A stretch of 50,082 nucleotides of DNA from Rhizobium phaseoli (GTDB lineage Bacteria > Pseudomonadota > Alphaproteobacteria > Rhizobiales > Rhizobiaceae). Position numbers and translations under genes: made by a program. The stretch lies in assembly GCF_010668805.1 (NCBI RefSeq), contig NZ_WUFT01000029.1:1-50082 (forward strand). The letters are read 5' to 3'. The notes under the pieces were generated by a model, which saw only the letters and a program-made list of their open reading frames with translations, was not told the DNA's origin and made no database searches. Shown here piece after piece: positions 22,960-31,768 of this stretch (positions are counted from its first letter, which is position 1; each line of letters opens with the position of its first letter).

Positions 22960-23691
22960 ATGACGGATAGGGGCAACGCGGTTACCACCACTCGGCAATT
23001 GCCCAACCTGCGCAGCGGCCTTGCCGACACGCTGATGGCGCAGATCGAATCCGGCGATCTGAAACCCGGCCAGCGCCTGCCGACCGAACAGGCGATCATG
23101 AGGACGACCGGTGTCAGCCGGACGATCGTTCGGGAAGCGCTCGCAACGCTGCGCGCCAAGGGGCTGATCACCACGCGGCAAGGGCTTGGGGCGTTCGTCG
23201 CGAACGATCCGACGCCCTTCATTCCCAACGACCTGCAGTCGATCGATGAGGTTCTGCGCGTGCTCGAGCTACGCATGGGGGTCGAATACGAAGCCGCCGG
23301 TCTTGCGGCGCTGCGGCGCACGCCTGAGGATCTCGACCGCATGCAGGCTCGCCTCGATGCCCTCGACACGGCGCTGGAGGAGGGCGGATACGGGGCGCAG
23401 GAGGATTACGCCTTCCACCGGTCGATCCTAGTTGCGACGCAGAATTCCTATTACGGCCGCCTGTTCGATACGTTCGGCGATATCATGGTGCCGCGGCAAT
23501 GGGCGCGCTTGGGCAAAATGACCGCTGCCGAGCGCAAGCGCCATGCGGCGCGCATGCGCCGGGAGCACCATGCCATATTCGCGGCGATCCGCCATGGCGA
23601 CGAGGCGGCGGCGCGGCGCGCCATCCGCAGCCATCTGTCGAAGAGTGCGGCGCGCTTCGAAGAGCTGCGCGATGCCCGCACTTCGCCCTGA
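22960..23691 (+). CDS. GntR-family (FadR/FCD) transcriptional regulator
   Basis: A regulator of about 243 residues. The winged helix is at the N-terminus (GQRLPTEQAIMRTTGVSRTIVREALATL). The all-helical FCD ligand domain follows, with metal/ligand residues in ELRMG, DYAFHRSIL and a late His in HHAIFAAI. I prefer the ATG at 22960, about 10 bases after GGCAGGA; an upstream in-frame ATG at 22918 has a ribosome site too close to it. It probably controls kduID through the operator-like site at 21134-21144, with a uronate as ligand. Confidence 0.88.
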   Translation: MTDRGNAVTTTRQLPNLRSGLADTLMAQIESGDLKPGQRLPTEQAIMRTTGVSRTIVREALATLRAKGLITTRQGLGAFVANDPTPFIPNDLQSIDEVLRVLELRMGVEYEAAGLAALRRTPEDLDRMQARLDALDTALEEGGYGAQEDYAFHRSILVATQNSYYGRLFDTFGDIMVPRQWARLGKMTAAERKRHAARMRREHHAIFAAIRHGDEAAARRAIRSHLSKSAARFEELRDARTSP

Positions 23692-23695
23692 ACTG

Positions 23696-26600
23696 TTACG
23701 CGTCGGACTTCCTCATCAGCCGCCGCCAGGCGGCATGATCCGTCCGCAGATCGACGGAGGCGTGAACCTCAGGCAATAGCGGTTTGCGTCTGCGCCGGCC
23801 GAAGCGCCGTTTGAAGCCGAGGATATTTTCGACGAAGCTCCTGGTGTAGAGCCCGGGGCCGCTTGAATAGATCCGCCATCCACCGTCGACGGCGATCTCT
23901 CCCGCCTTGACACGCGACCAGCCGGCCGCCGCCTGATAGCGGTCATGAAAAGCCGCATCGCTGCTGCTGAAATAGGTATTGCGCTGGCGCAGCGAAGCAT
24001 GCGGCAGCGCTGTGGTGACAGCGATCGGGTTGACGACAGCGATCGCCTTCCAGAGTTCGTCGGCTTCGGCGTCCATTGCCAGCGTTTCGCAATAGCGCAG
24101 ATGCGCATGCACATACATCAGCCCGATCTCGCGGCCGACGAAGGACGAGGATTCGGCGCGGCGAAACAGCGTCTCCGGTCCGCCGGCATAGGTCGCGGGC
24201 TTTTCCATCAGTCGCACGCCGTCGGGAAAGAGCAGATGTTCGTCGATCAGCTTCATGTGATCGCGTCGCTGATCCGGCGTGAACAGCCCGCCGAGCATCG
24301 CCTGCGTCATCGAGATCAGCGAGTAGGAGAGGCCGGTGCGCTTATCGCTCGGGTGCAGCAGCAATTCGACGCCGTCATGGGCGGGATCGAAGATGCCGTA
24401 GCCGGCAACGATGCCATCCCGCACCAGATGACGGTTGAAATCCCGGCGCATCGCCGTTGCGATTTTCCTGAGCGACTTTGCCTGATCGCCGTGGCCGAGG
24501 CGGCGCAGGATCGCGGAATAACGGACGATCTGCTCGTAAAGCAGGGCAACGGTCCAACTGCTGACCATCCAGTCGCGCAGATGCGGATCGGCCGGCTGCA
24601 GGGAATCGTTCCAATCTCCCTCGCCATAGCGGATCAGATGGGTTCCCGGGATGAAAGCTTCGCGGACGGTATCGAGCAGTTTTTCGACATGGATAGCGAT
24701 CGTGTCGGTTTGGGCCGCCCTCTGCATGGTTTTTTCATCGCGCCAGGAGACCTTCTCGTCGAGAATGGCGAGATCGCCCGTCGCTTCGACATAGTCGCAG
24801 AGCGCCTTCAACGGCCAGACGATAACGTCGCCATGGCTATCGCCCGCTCTTATATTGGCATAGGGCTCCAGCATGAACCATTGCGGCCAGTCGCCTTTCT
24901 CAAGGTACTGCTCGCTGAAGACCGTTTTCACCACCTTCTTGGCTTCGCGGTCATGCTCGTAGGCGAGCAGGAATTCGATCGGCCCCTGGCAGGCGTCGCG
25001 TGTGCCCCAGGCCGCACCGGTATATTGCTCCAGGCCGTGCGGCACGCTCAGATGCACGACGGCGTCATGCGCGAGCCAGGGCAGCAGGGTCGTCTGCGCG
25101 GCAAGGTCGGGCGCCGCGCTATCGATCGTCAAACCACGCACTGTGTTGCGCCAGAATGTCGAGGCCGGCGCCAGCATGGCTTCATCGGTGACACCGCCCT
25201 GATACCGCTCTGCCAGCCGCTCGGCTTCTCCAGCATCGGTCATCGAACCGACGACGGCAAAGGAGAGCGCTTGCGTCGGCCGGGATCTGAGGGCGACGAA
25301 GGCGCCGTTGCGCGTGACGCCATCGCCATAGAGCAGTTCGTCGCCACCGATTTCCTCGATGGCATCGGGGGTCGCGCTGACCAGCCAATAGGCGGCCTCG
25401 GGATAACGTTCGCCCCAGAGCCAGGCCGGATCCGGCCGAAACAGGATGCGCCTGCCTGAGGTATCGAATGCGATCTGGCCGCCCGCATCGTATTCACGCT
25501 CGCCGAGCACGACATGGCCGAACACCAGGAAGCGGCACGGCTTGCCCTCGACCGAGACGGTCCACTGCATGGCCGCATCCTCGCCGGAGGCGACTGCCGT
25601 TACGATGATAGTGCGGTCGGAGCACTGATAGATCCAACGGCAATCGCTGAGCCCCATTTCGAAAGCCGACGGCACCGCCAGCAGCTGCCAACCGGCGCCG
25701 ACATCCGCCATGATGCGCAGCCCGCTGGCGCGCGTCAGGTTATAGGGGTCGCGGGAGACGGAAAACAGCTTGTGGAAGGAGGTATTGCCGATTGTCAGCT
25801 GCGCGGCGAAAATGCCCTGCATCCAGCAGGTGGCGGCAAGCGTCGAATCATCGAGCAGCATATTCTGGCCGCTTCGGACGATCGCGCCGTGACGGCGCGC
25901 CACCAAAAGTTCTTTCTCGCGCAGGACGACATGGCGGTTCAGGACGCCGTCCGGCACGAAGAACGAGAGCAGCTTCCCGCCGGCGCGTTCCTCCAGGCTG
26001 CGCTGGGGATAGAGCCGGCCGATCGCCTTTTTGTCGAGCGACTCGACCTCCAACAGCGACGCGTCCTGCAGCAGGCTGCGCACCGGCACGGCCTCCTCGA
26101 TATCGACAACCCCACTGTCTGCCGCCGCAAGCCCGTCAAGCAGCAAGAGATCGGCATCGCTCGACGCCTCGGGATGATCGGCGGCAAACAGCGCGAAAAA
26201 GGTCGCGGACGCGCCGCTTGCCGTGACGGAAAACGATTTCGACTGGATGGCTGGGCAGGCCGTCTCCTGCTGGCGCCGTTTGCTTGGCAGGCTGGCGCCG
26301 AAGGGGCCGACCAGCCGGTCGTCGAGGCGGTCTTTCGCCTGCACCAGCTGGATCGCATCCGTGGCATAGGCAGCAGCGCCATCGGAGCAACCCTGGACCA
26401 GCCAGGGATTGCGGCCGCCACCCTGCTTGAGATTTTGCCGGTTCATCACCACAGGTCCGAATGCCGGGTGATCGGCGATATGGTGGTCGACATATTGCGA
26501 GGCATAGGCCTCGCTGTTCATCAGGAAACCGCGATCGCCAAGACCGACATCCTGAATCAGCACCAGATCGACCGGCAGCGTTGCCTCCTTCCGATGCCGG

Positions 26601-26980
26601 ATGGCGACACGCCAGAACCAGGCCGTCTCGGAAGGATGCAGCTCGAGCCGGACGTTATAGTGAAGATCCCCGACCTCACCACTCCACGAAAAACTCGTGG
26701 CGTCATGTCCGAAACTGCCATGGGCGCGCGGCCCGACGATTTCGACGACGTCGGCCGCCGCGCCGCCGATGCGCAGGTAAAGCCGGCCGATACCGCCTGA
26801 CAGCGGCGAGCCCTGGATCTGGTTGATCTGCACCGATCCCTTGTCGTCGGCATATTCGATGGCAAACAGCGTGCCGTTCGGCAGCGCCGCTATCGACAGG
26901 CCGGAACCGTTGCTGATCGCAAGGAGGCCGAGATCGTCGCGTCGGGGCATTTGAAAACTGCGGTCAAGGTTCGGGGCCAT
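23696..26980 (-). CDS. GH94-type glycoside phosphorylase, candidate 1,2-beta-oligoglucan phosphorylase
   Basis: A 1094-residue protein. An N-terminal beta-sandwich-rich part (about residues 1-600) is followed by an (alpha/alpha)6-barrel catalytic part. GEGDWNDSLQ with Asp792 is the GH94 general-acid position. Bacterial cellobiose phosphorylases are about 800 residues. A length near 1090 is typical of the 1,2-beta-oligoglucan phosphorylase group (EC 2.4.1.333). Rhizobia make cyclic beta-1,2-glucan, so a phosphorylase recycling it is plausible; this is inference. No signal peptide is visible, so it is cytoplasmic. It is convergent with the GntR gene, with only 4 bases between stops. Confidence 0.75.
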   Translation of the reverse strand: MAPNLDRSFQMPRRDDLGLLAISNGSGLSIAALPNGTLFAIEYADDKGSVQINQIQGSPLSGGIGRLYLRIGGAAADVVEIVGPRAHGSFGHDATSFSWSGEVGDLHYNVRLELHPSETAWFWRVAIRHRKEATLPVDLVLIQDVGLGDRGFLMNSEAYASQYVDHHIADHPAFGPVVMNRQNLKQGGGRNPWLVQGCSDGAAAYATDAIQLVQAKDRLDDRLVGPFGASLPSKRRQQETACPAIQSKSFSVTASGASATFFALFAADHPEASSDADLLLLDGLAAADSGVVDIEEAVPVRSLLQDASLLEVESLDKKAIGRLYPQRSLEERAGGKLLSFFVPDGVLNRHVVLREKELLVARRHGAIVRSGQNMLLDDSTLAATCWMQGIFAAQLTIGNTSFHKLFSVSRDPYNLTRASGLRIMADVGAGWQLLAVPSAFEMGLSDCRWIYQCSDRTIIVTAVASGEDAAMQWTVSVEGKPCRFLVFGHVVLGEREYDAGGQIAFDTSGRRILFRPDPAWLWGERYPEAAYWLVSATPDAIEEIGGDELLYGDGVTRNGAFVALRSRPTQALSFAVVGSMTDAGEAERLAERYQGGVTDEAMLAPASTFWRNTVRGLTIDSAAPDLAAQTTLLPWLAHDAVVHLSVPHGLEQYTGAAWGTRDACQGPIEFLLAYEHDREAKKVVKTVFSEQYLEKGDWPQWFMLEPYANIRAGDSHGDVIVWPLKALCDYVEATGDLAILDEKVSWRDEKTMQRAAQTDTIAIHVEKLLDTVREAFIPGTHLIRYGEGDWNDSLQPADPHLRDWMVSSWTVALLYEQIVRYSAILRRLGHGDQAKSLRKIATAMRRDFNRHLVRDGIVAGYGIFDPAHDGVELLLHPSDKRTGLSYSLISMTQAMLGGLFTPDQRRDHMKLIDEHLLFPDGVRLMEKPATYAGGPETLFRRAESSSFVGREIGLMYVHAHLRYCETLAMDAEADELWKAIAVVNPIAVTTALPHASLRQRNTYFSSSDAAFHDRYQAAAGWSRVKAGEIAVDGGWRIYSSGPGLYTRSFVENILGFKRRFGRRRRKPLLPEVHASVDLRTDHAAWRRLMRKSDA

Positions 26981-27081
26981 TGAGATCTCGTCGATTGATC
27001 AGAGGGGAATCGAAGGATGACGCAAAAAGATTGAGAGAAATCTTACCGGCGTTCGACCGATCGGCAACATATCGCCATGTG

Positions 27082-27195
27082 TCACGTTGACGCCGGCCGC
27101 CTGACGAAGGGCACGCAGACGAGAGCGCAGCCGGTCAGGACGGCGACGACCATCCAGGCTTCGTTGATCGCCTGAACGCTGGCCGCAGTCGTGCC
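27082..27195 (-). pseudogene. 3' remnant of a second DHA2-type MFS exporter gene
   Basis: On the minus strand this reads ASVQAINEAWMVVAVLTG, then CALVCVPFVRRPAST and a stop. It is nearly the C-terminus of the intact exporter at 27980-29518 (ASAQAINEAWMVIAVLTGYALLCVPF...). By eye, bases 27095-27190 match 27993-28088 with about 12 differences in 96, several silent, so the copy was once coding. Nothing upstream continues it. The DUF2026 gene lies exactly between the two copies. Confidence 0.82.
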
Positions 27196-27257
27196 TTCCT
27201 GTGCCCCTTGTGGCGAGAAAGGCAGTAGACAATTCCGCTAGAACCGTGGCGCGCCGC

Positions 27258-27866
27258 TCACCAACTGCCGACAAGCGGATTGCCGACAAGAGGAACGCTT
27301 CTGGGCTTGCCTGACTGATTGTCCACGGAAATGGCGGCAGCCATATTTTTAGGAGTCTTTCGAAACCAAGTTGCTGCAACACTTGCAAGATCGCCGATCA
27401 TCGCACTTTTGTGCCAATCCTGAAAACGAGCGGCGGTCGCGGCGGGTTCAGACAAATAGAAGAAGTCTCCGGAGTGATTCAAACCATTGATGCTGGACGC
27501 CATGGATGACAAGGGCCGTTGAAACATCTTTGACGGAACCTGGAGACCTGCCGCTGTCTCTGAGAACGCAGGGGCCATGAAATCAATGACCCAACCCTCT
27601 GCTTCGACCCAGCAATGGAAATTCTCACCAGCTCCTGTGACGTAACCATCCTCACGGTGGTCGGCAAACAGGATCATTGTTCCATCCAGATTATATGCCG
27701 CAAGGCCGCCTTTGGGCGTCGCTTTCACCTTATAGTGCCGTTCGAGAATGAACGAGCCGAAGGTAGAGAAGTACATGCAGGCGTGCGCGGGATTTCCGTT
27801 CTCATTCAGGATCAAGCTATTGATAACTCGATAAATCCGATGATAGTCGGTTTGCTTGATCAGCAT
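27258..27866 (-). CDS. DUF2026 family protein, function unknown
   Basis: A 202-residue protein that I recognise as likely DUF2026. Conserved-looking features are ACMYFSTFGSFIL, the acidic/aromatic segment GAGENFHCWVEAEGWVIDFMAP and a C-terminal WFRKTPKNM. The HCWVE...DF pattern recalls a transglutaminase/papain-like Cys-His-Asp arrangement, but I cannot show that it is an enzyme. Base composition is visibly less GC-rich than its neighbours, and it is bracketed by two copies of an exporter 3' end. Both point to acquisition by transfer. No partner gene is evident. Confidence 0.65.
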   Translation of the reverse strand: MLIKQTDYHRIYRVINSLILNENGNPAHACMYFSTFGSFILERHYKVKATPKGGLAAYNLDGTMILFADHREDGYVTGAGENFHCWVEAEGWVIDFMAPAFSETAAGLQVPSKMFQRPLSSMASSINGLNHSGDFFYLSEPAATAARFQDWHKSAMIGDLASVAATWFRKTPKNMAAAISVDNQSGKPRSVPLVGNPLVGSW

Positions 27867-27979
27867 GTCTGTTTACCTGTTTTTATTCAGTCAACCGAGG
27901 TCAGAGCGTGGTGAATGTGCAAATTCAGCTTGTTGACTGATTCTCTTTAAAACTAAAGCGGGTTCGTCAGCGACGGCCT

Positions 27980-29518
27980 TCACCCCGGCGCTGGCCGTCT
28001 GGCGAAGGGCACGCAGAGCAGGGCGTAGCCGGTGAGGACGGCGATGACCATCCAGGCTTCGTTGATCGCCTGCGCGCTTGCGGCAGTCTGGATCAGCGGA
28101 TCGAGCAGCGCGGTGGTATCGGCATCGAAACTGCCGCTATGGCCCGATATGGCCGCAAGCGGAGCGCCGACGAAGGTCGCGGCCTCGACGTCGCCGGCCT
28201 GAAGGCGCGCCCAGAGGGCTTGGCCCAGCGGTTCCGAGCGGGTGTAGATGATGGTGTCGATCAGCGCGATACCGATGGCGCCACCGAGATTGCGCATCAG
28301 ATTGAAAAGCCCGCTCGCGTCGGGAATGCGATCGGCCGGGAGCGTGCCGAGCGCCAGCCGCGTCGGCGGCAGCAGGCAAAACATGATGGCGACGCCGCGC
28401 ACGATCTGCGGCCAGAACATCGCGTCATAGTCCGAACGCGGATCCTGAAAGGCGCTCATCCCGACGCCGATCGCAAACAGCGCGAAACCGGCGGCCGTCA
28501 GCAGCCGCACATCCAAACGTTTCTCCAGCGCAACCGCGACCGGCGCCGTCACCAATTGCGCGATGCCGGTGACCAGCATCGTCATGCCGATCTCAAGGGC
28601 GTCGTGGCCCCTGACGAAAGCGAGAAAGACCGGCATCAGATAGACCGAGCCGAACAGGCCGATGCCGAGCACGAAGCTTAAGGTCGAGCCGACGAGAAAG
28701 TTGCGATCGGCGAAATTGCCGAGATCGACGATCGGCCGACGCCGGCTGAGCGTGCGAGCTATGAACACACCGCCCGAGACAAGACAGATCGCCAGCAGGC
28801 TGAGCACATAGGCCGAGGTCCAGCCGCTGGTCGGCGCCTCTTTCAGGCTGAGTTCCAGCGTCGTCAGCGCTGACGCCATCAAGAGAAGAGACAGGCCGTC
28901 GAGATGCCGGAGTTCGGACGGGTCGGCCGCCTGCCGCGGCAGGAAGCGTGCCGCCAGGATTGCCGAGGCAATGCCCGGAAGGATGTTGATCAGGAACAGC
29001 CAGTGCCAGGAATAGGTCTCAGTCAGCCATCCGCCGACGATCGGCCCGACCGTCGGCGCCAGCACCGCCAGCACCCCGGCGATCGTCGTTGCCAGGGCCT
29101 GCCGCTCATTCGGGAACAGGATGAACACGGCTGAAAACACCGAGGGGATCAGGGTTCCGCCGGAAAAGCCCTGCAGCACCCGCCAGGCCACCAGCTCGCC
29201 GAAGCTGCCGCTGGCCGCGCAGCCGGCGGAGGCCGCGACGAAGAGGCCGATGGCGGTAACGAACAGCCACCGCATCGAAAGCAGCCGCGTCAGCAGGCCG
29301 GTGAGCGGGATCGCCACCACCTCGGCGATGAGATAGGCCGTCTGTATCCAGCTCATCTGATCGGGATCGATGCCCAGCGCCGACTGGATGGTCGGCAGCG
29401 ACGTCGCCACCACCTGGACGTCGAGGATCGCCATGAACATGCCGATGCACATGGCGATGAAGCCGAGCCAGATGATGGCGGGCCTTGCATCGGGGTGGGC
29501 AGGCTCAACTCGTTCCAT
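27980..29518 (-). CDS. DHA2-family (EmrB/QacA-type) MFS multidrug exporter
   Basis: About 512 residues with 14 predicted membrane segments. The family motif A region reads LLTRLLSMRWLFVTAIGLF, and GGWLTETYSWHWLFLINILPG is the motif C/D stretch typical of EmrB/QacA exporters. I prefer the ATG at 29518, which has AGGA 7 bases upstream; an in-frame ATG at 29542 is possible. It exports drugs or natural products by proton antiport. No EmrA-type membrane-fusion partner or regulator is next to it. A truncated copy of its 3' end lies at 27082-27195. Confidence 0.88.
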   Translation of the reverse strand: MERVEPAHPDARPAIIWLGFIAMCIGMFMAILDVQVVATSLPTIQSALGIDPDQMSWIQTAYLIAEVVAIPLTGLLTRLLSMRWLFVTAIGLFVAASAGCAASGSFGELVAWRVLQGFSGGTLIPSVFSAVFILFPNERQALATTIAGVLAVLAPTVGPIVGGWLTETYSWHWLFLINILPGIASAILAARFLPRQAADPSELRHLDGLSLLLMASALTTLELSLKEAPTSGWTSAYVLSLLAICLVSGGVFIARTLSRRRPIVDLGNFADRNFLVGSTLSFVLGIGLFGSVYLMPVFLAFVRGHDALEIGMTMLVTGIAQLVTAPVAVALEKRLDVRLLTAAGFALFAIGVGMSAFQDPRSDYDAMFWPQIVRGVAIMFCLLPPTRLALGTLPADRIPDASGLFNLMRNLGGAIGIALIDTIIYTRSEPLGQALWARLQAGDVEAATFVGAPLAAISGHSGSFDADTTALLDPLIQTAASAQAINEAWMVIAVLTGYALLCVPFARRPAPG

Positions 29519-29680
29519 GCGATGATCCTGCGCGCGCGGCATTTCTGCCGCGGTTGAGAAGATCGATCATGTTTGCGGTGGAGACGATCGACATGTCAAC
29601 CGGCATGTCAGGGCAAGAGGTGTCCGAAATGCAATCGAGCCCGACCGGGGAAGGCCAGGCTCGATCGTTGATCGGCGGAG

Positions 29681-29711
29681 GGGAGCCGGGTGTTTTAAGC
29701 GCCCGGCTCCC
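29681..29711. terminator. Terminator hairpin left from the flagellin gene
   Basis: GGGAGCCGGG (29681-29690) pairs perfectly with CCCGGCTCCC (29702-29711) around TGTTTTAAGCG. It stands 20 bases past the stop codon of the flagellin remnant on the minus strand, the normal place for that gene's terminator. TTT flanks the right arm. Confidence 0.7.
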
Positions 29712-29730
29712 TTTGCGTCTTTGATTGCGA

Positions 29731-29937
29731 TTAGCCGCGGAAGAGCGACAGGATGTTCTGCGACGACGAATTGGCGATCGACAGTGACTGGATCGCCAGC
29801 TGCTGTTGTGTCTGCAAGGCCGACAGCTTGCTCGATTCTTCCTCCATGTCGGCATCGACCAGCCGTCCGACGCCCGAGTCGATCGAGTCGGACAGCGCGC
29901 CGACGAAGTCTTCCTGCAGTTCGATGGCTGCCGAGAA
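29731..29937 (-). pseudogene. Flagellin C-terminal remnant
   Basis: The last about 68 codons of a rhizobial flagellin survive: LQEDFVGALSDSIDSGVG, then ADMEEESSKLSALQTQQQ and SLSIANSSSQNILSLFRG before the stop. This is the D0/D1 C-terminal helix with the family's typical ending. Homology stops abruptly near 29937; the frame runs on into the promoter of the next operon, where it no longer looks like flagellin. The 5' part of the gene is missing from the window. It implies a deletion or rearrangement that joined a flagellin 3' end to the ABC importer region. Confidence 0.88.
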
Positions 29938-30013
29938 CGGCTCCGGATGCCGCCCGCAAAAATTTGAGATCGGCAATTGACGCACCGGCCGGAAACTGAC
30001 TATCAATATTAAA

Positions 30014-30026
30014 TCAATTTGATTGA
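30014..30026. promoter_or_regulatory. Palindrome before the chito-oligosaccharide importer
   Basis: TCAAT (30014-30018) and ATTGA (30022-30026) flank TTG, 31 bases before the importer's first start codon, in an AT-rich stretch. It is a candidate operator, for instance for the ROK regulator encoded downstream at 38655-39857; that pairing is a guess. Confidence 0.35.
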
Positions 30027-30057
30027 CTTCAAAAACAAACAACGAGGGAACGTTGGA

Positions 30058-31749
30058 ATGAGATCGAGCAAACGCATTTTTCGCCACATTTCCGTGCGCG
30101 CCGGCTTAGCCGCGGCAACCGCGCTGACGGCGCTCGTCGCTTTCGGGACGGGCAGTGCGGCCGCTGAATCGGTGCTGACGATGCACATCGAAGAGCAAAC
30201 CAGCTGGGTTCAGAACTTCAACCCGTTCGATCTTGCCGGCCGCCGGCAGAGCACGATGGATTTCATCTACGAGCCGCTGGTGATCTTCAATGCCGAGGAT
30301 GGCGGCAAGCCGGTCTTCCGCCTGGCGAGCGCCTATAAATTCTCCGAGGACATGAAATCGGTCACCTACACGCTGCGACCCGGTGTGAAATGGTCCGATG
30401 GCCAGCCGCTGACCTCGGCCGATGTGAAATATACGATCGACCTGATGCTGAAAAACGCAGCCCTCGACACGGTCGGCGTCGGAGAGACGGTTGCCTCCGT
30501 CGAGACGCCGTCGGCGACCGAGGTGAAGATCGATCTCAAGGCCGTCAACTCCGATTTCCCGGAAACGCTGGCGGACCTTGCCGTCGTTCCCGAACATATC
30601 TGGAAGGACGTGTCCGATCCGGTCGCCTTCAAGAACAAGAAGCCGGTCGGTTCCGGCCCGATGACCGAGCTGCGCCGCTTCACGCCGCAGGTCTACGAGC
30701 AGTGCCGCAACCCGAACTATTGGGACGCCGCCTCGCTGCATGTCGATTGCTTGAGACTGCCGCAGATCTCCGGCAACGACCAGATGCTTGCCATCCTACC
30801 TGAGGGTAACATGGACTGGATCGGGTCCTTCATTCCCCAGATCGACAAGACCTTCGTCGCGCTCGATGCCGACCATAACGGCTATTGGCAGCCGCCGGCC
30901 GAAACCGTCGCTTTCCAGATGAACTTCAAAAGCGGCAATGAAGGCAATCTCGAGGCCTATAAGGACCTGAACTTCCGCCATGCCTTTAGCCTCGCCATGG
31001 ATCGCAAGTCCATGGTCGATATTGCCGGCTTCGGCTATCCCGTCGTCAACGAGCATGCGACCGGCCTGCCGCCGCGCTTCGAAAGCTGGCGCAACAAGGA
31101 TGCCGAGGGCGGCAAGGACGCCTTCATAGGCTTCGACACGGAGAAGGCGAGCAAGATTCTCGACGATGCCGGCTACAAGAAGGGCGCCGACGGCTTCCGC
31201 ACGACGCCGAGCGGCAAGCCGATCGCCTTCCCGATCATCGTTCCGAACGGCTGGACGGACTGGATCGATGCCGTCCAGATCGCGGTCGAAGGCCTGCGCG
31301 CCGCCGGCATCAATGCGTCGGTCGCCACGCCCGAATACGAACAATGGCGCAAAGAGATCATCGACGGCAGCTTCGAAGTCGTCATGAACTCCCGCGCCGA
31401 CGGCGCAACGCCGTTCCGCGGCTATTACCAGAGCCTTTCCACAGCCTATGGCGGGCGCATCACCGGCGCGCCCTCGCGTTATTCGAACCCGAAACTGGAC
31501 GCGCTTTTCGATCAATATCTGCAGGCGACGTCGGACGACGATCACAAGAAGATCTTCAACGACATTCAGCTGCTGATCGCCGACGACTTCCCCGTCGTTC
31601 CCGTCTTTAACGGGCCGACCTGGTATCAGTTTTCCAGCAAGCGCTTCACCGGCTGGGTCACCGACAAGGATCCGGTGATGAACCCGGAGGATCACGACAA
31701 CAACCGCATGCGCCTGATGCATCTCTTGCGTCTCAAGCCGGTCAGCTAA
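30058..31749 (+). CDS. ABC transporter substrate-binding protein, family 5 (candidate chito-oligosaccharide binder)
   Basis: A 563-residue periplasmic binding protein. The signal peptide spans about residues 1-36 (basic start MRSSKRIFRH, then a hydrophobic run ending GSAAAES). The rest has family 5 (DppA/OppA-type) landmarks such as FIYEPLV, TYTLRPGVKWSDGQPLTSADV and FRHAFSLAMDRKSM. The ATG at 30058 follows GAGGGA. Family 5 binds peptides, nickel or oligosaccharides. Vibrio's chitin-oligosaccharide binding protein is of this family and is also encoded with five ABC genes near a GH20 enzyme, which is the pattern here. Ligand assignment is therefore by context. Confidence 0.83.
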   Translation: MRSSKRIFRHISVRAGLAAATALTALVAFGTGSAAAESVLTMHIEEQTSWVQNFNPFDLAGRRQSTMDFIYEPLVIFNAEDGGKPVFRLASAYKFSEDMKSVTYTLRPGVKWSDGQPLTSADVKYTIDLMLKNAALDTVGVGETVASVETPSATEVKIDLKAVNSDFPETLADLAVVPEHIWKDVSDPVAFKNKKPVGSGPMTELRRFTPQVYEQCRNPNYWDAASLHVDCLRLPQISGNDQMLAILPEGNMDWIGSFIPQIDKTFVALDADHNGYWQPPAETVAFQMNFKSGNEGNLEAYKDLNFRHAFSLAMDRKSMVDIAGFGYPVVNEHATGLPPRFESWRNKDAEGGKDAFIGFDTEKASKILDDAGYKKGADGFRTTPSGKPIAFPIIVPNGWTDWIDAVQIAVEGLRAAGINASVATPEYEQWRKEIIDGSFEVVMNSRADGATPFRGYYQSLSTAYGGRITGAPSRYSNPKLDALFDQYLQATSDDDHKKIFNDIQLLIADDFPVVPVFNGPTWYQFSSKRFTGWVTDKDPVMNPEDHDNNRMRLMHLLRLKPVS

Positions 31750-31768
31750 CCCCAACGAGGGAGCGGAA

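Noticed and set aside
23945..25459. A 504-codon open frame on the plus strand inside the GH94 gene
   Set aside because: Antisense shadow of the phosphorylase; the minus-strand protein has clear catalytic motifs and the plus-strand one has none.
26999..27388. A 129-residue minus-strand frame downstream of DUF2026
   Set aside because: It reads the exporter remnant in the wrong register; the register that matches the exporter C-terminus is a different one.
27615..27914. A 99-residue plus-strand frame over DUF2026
   Set aside because: Shadow of the DUF2026 gene; no independent support.
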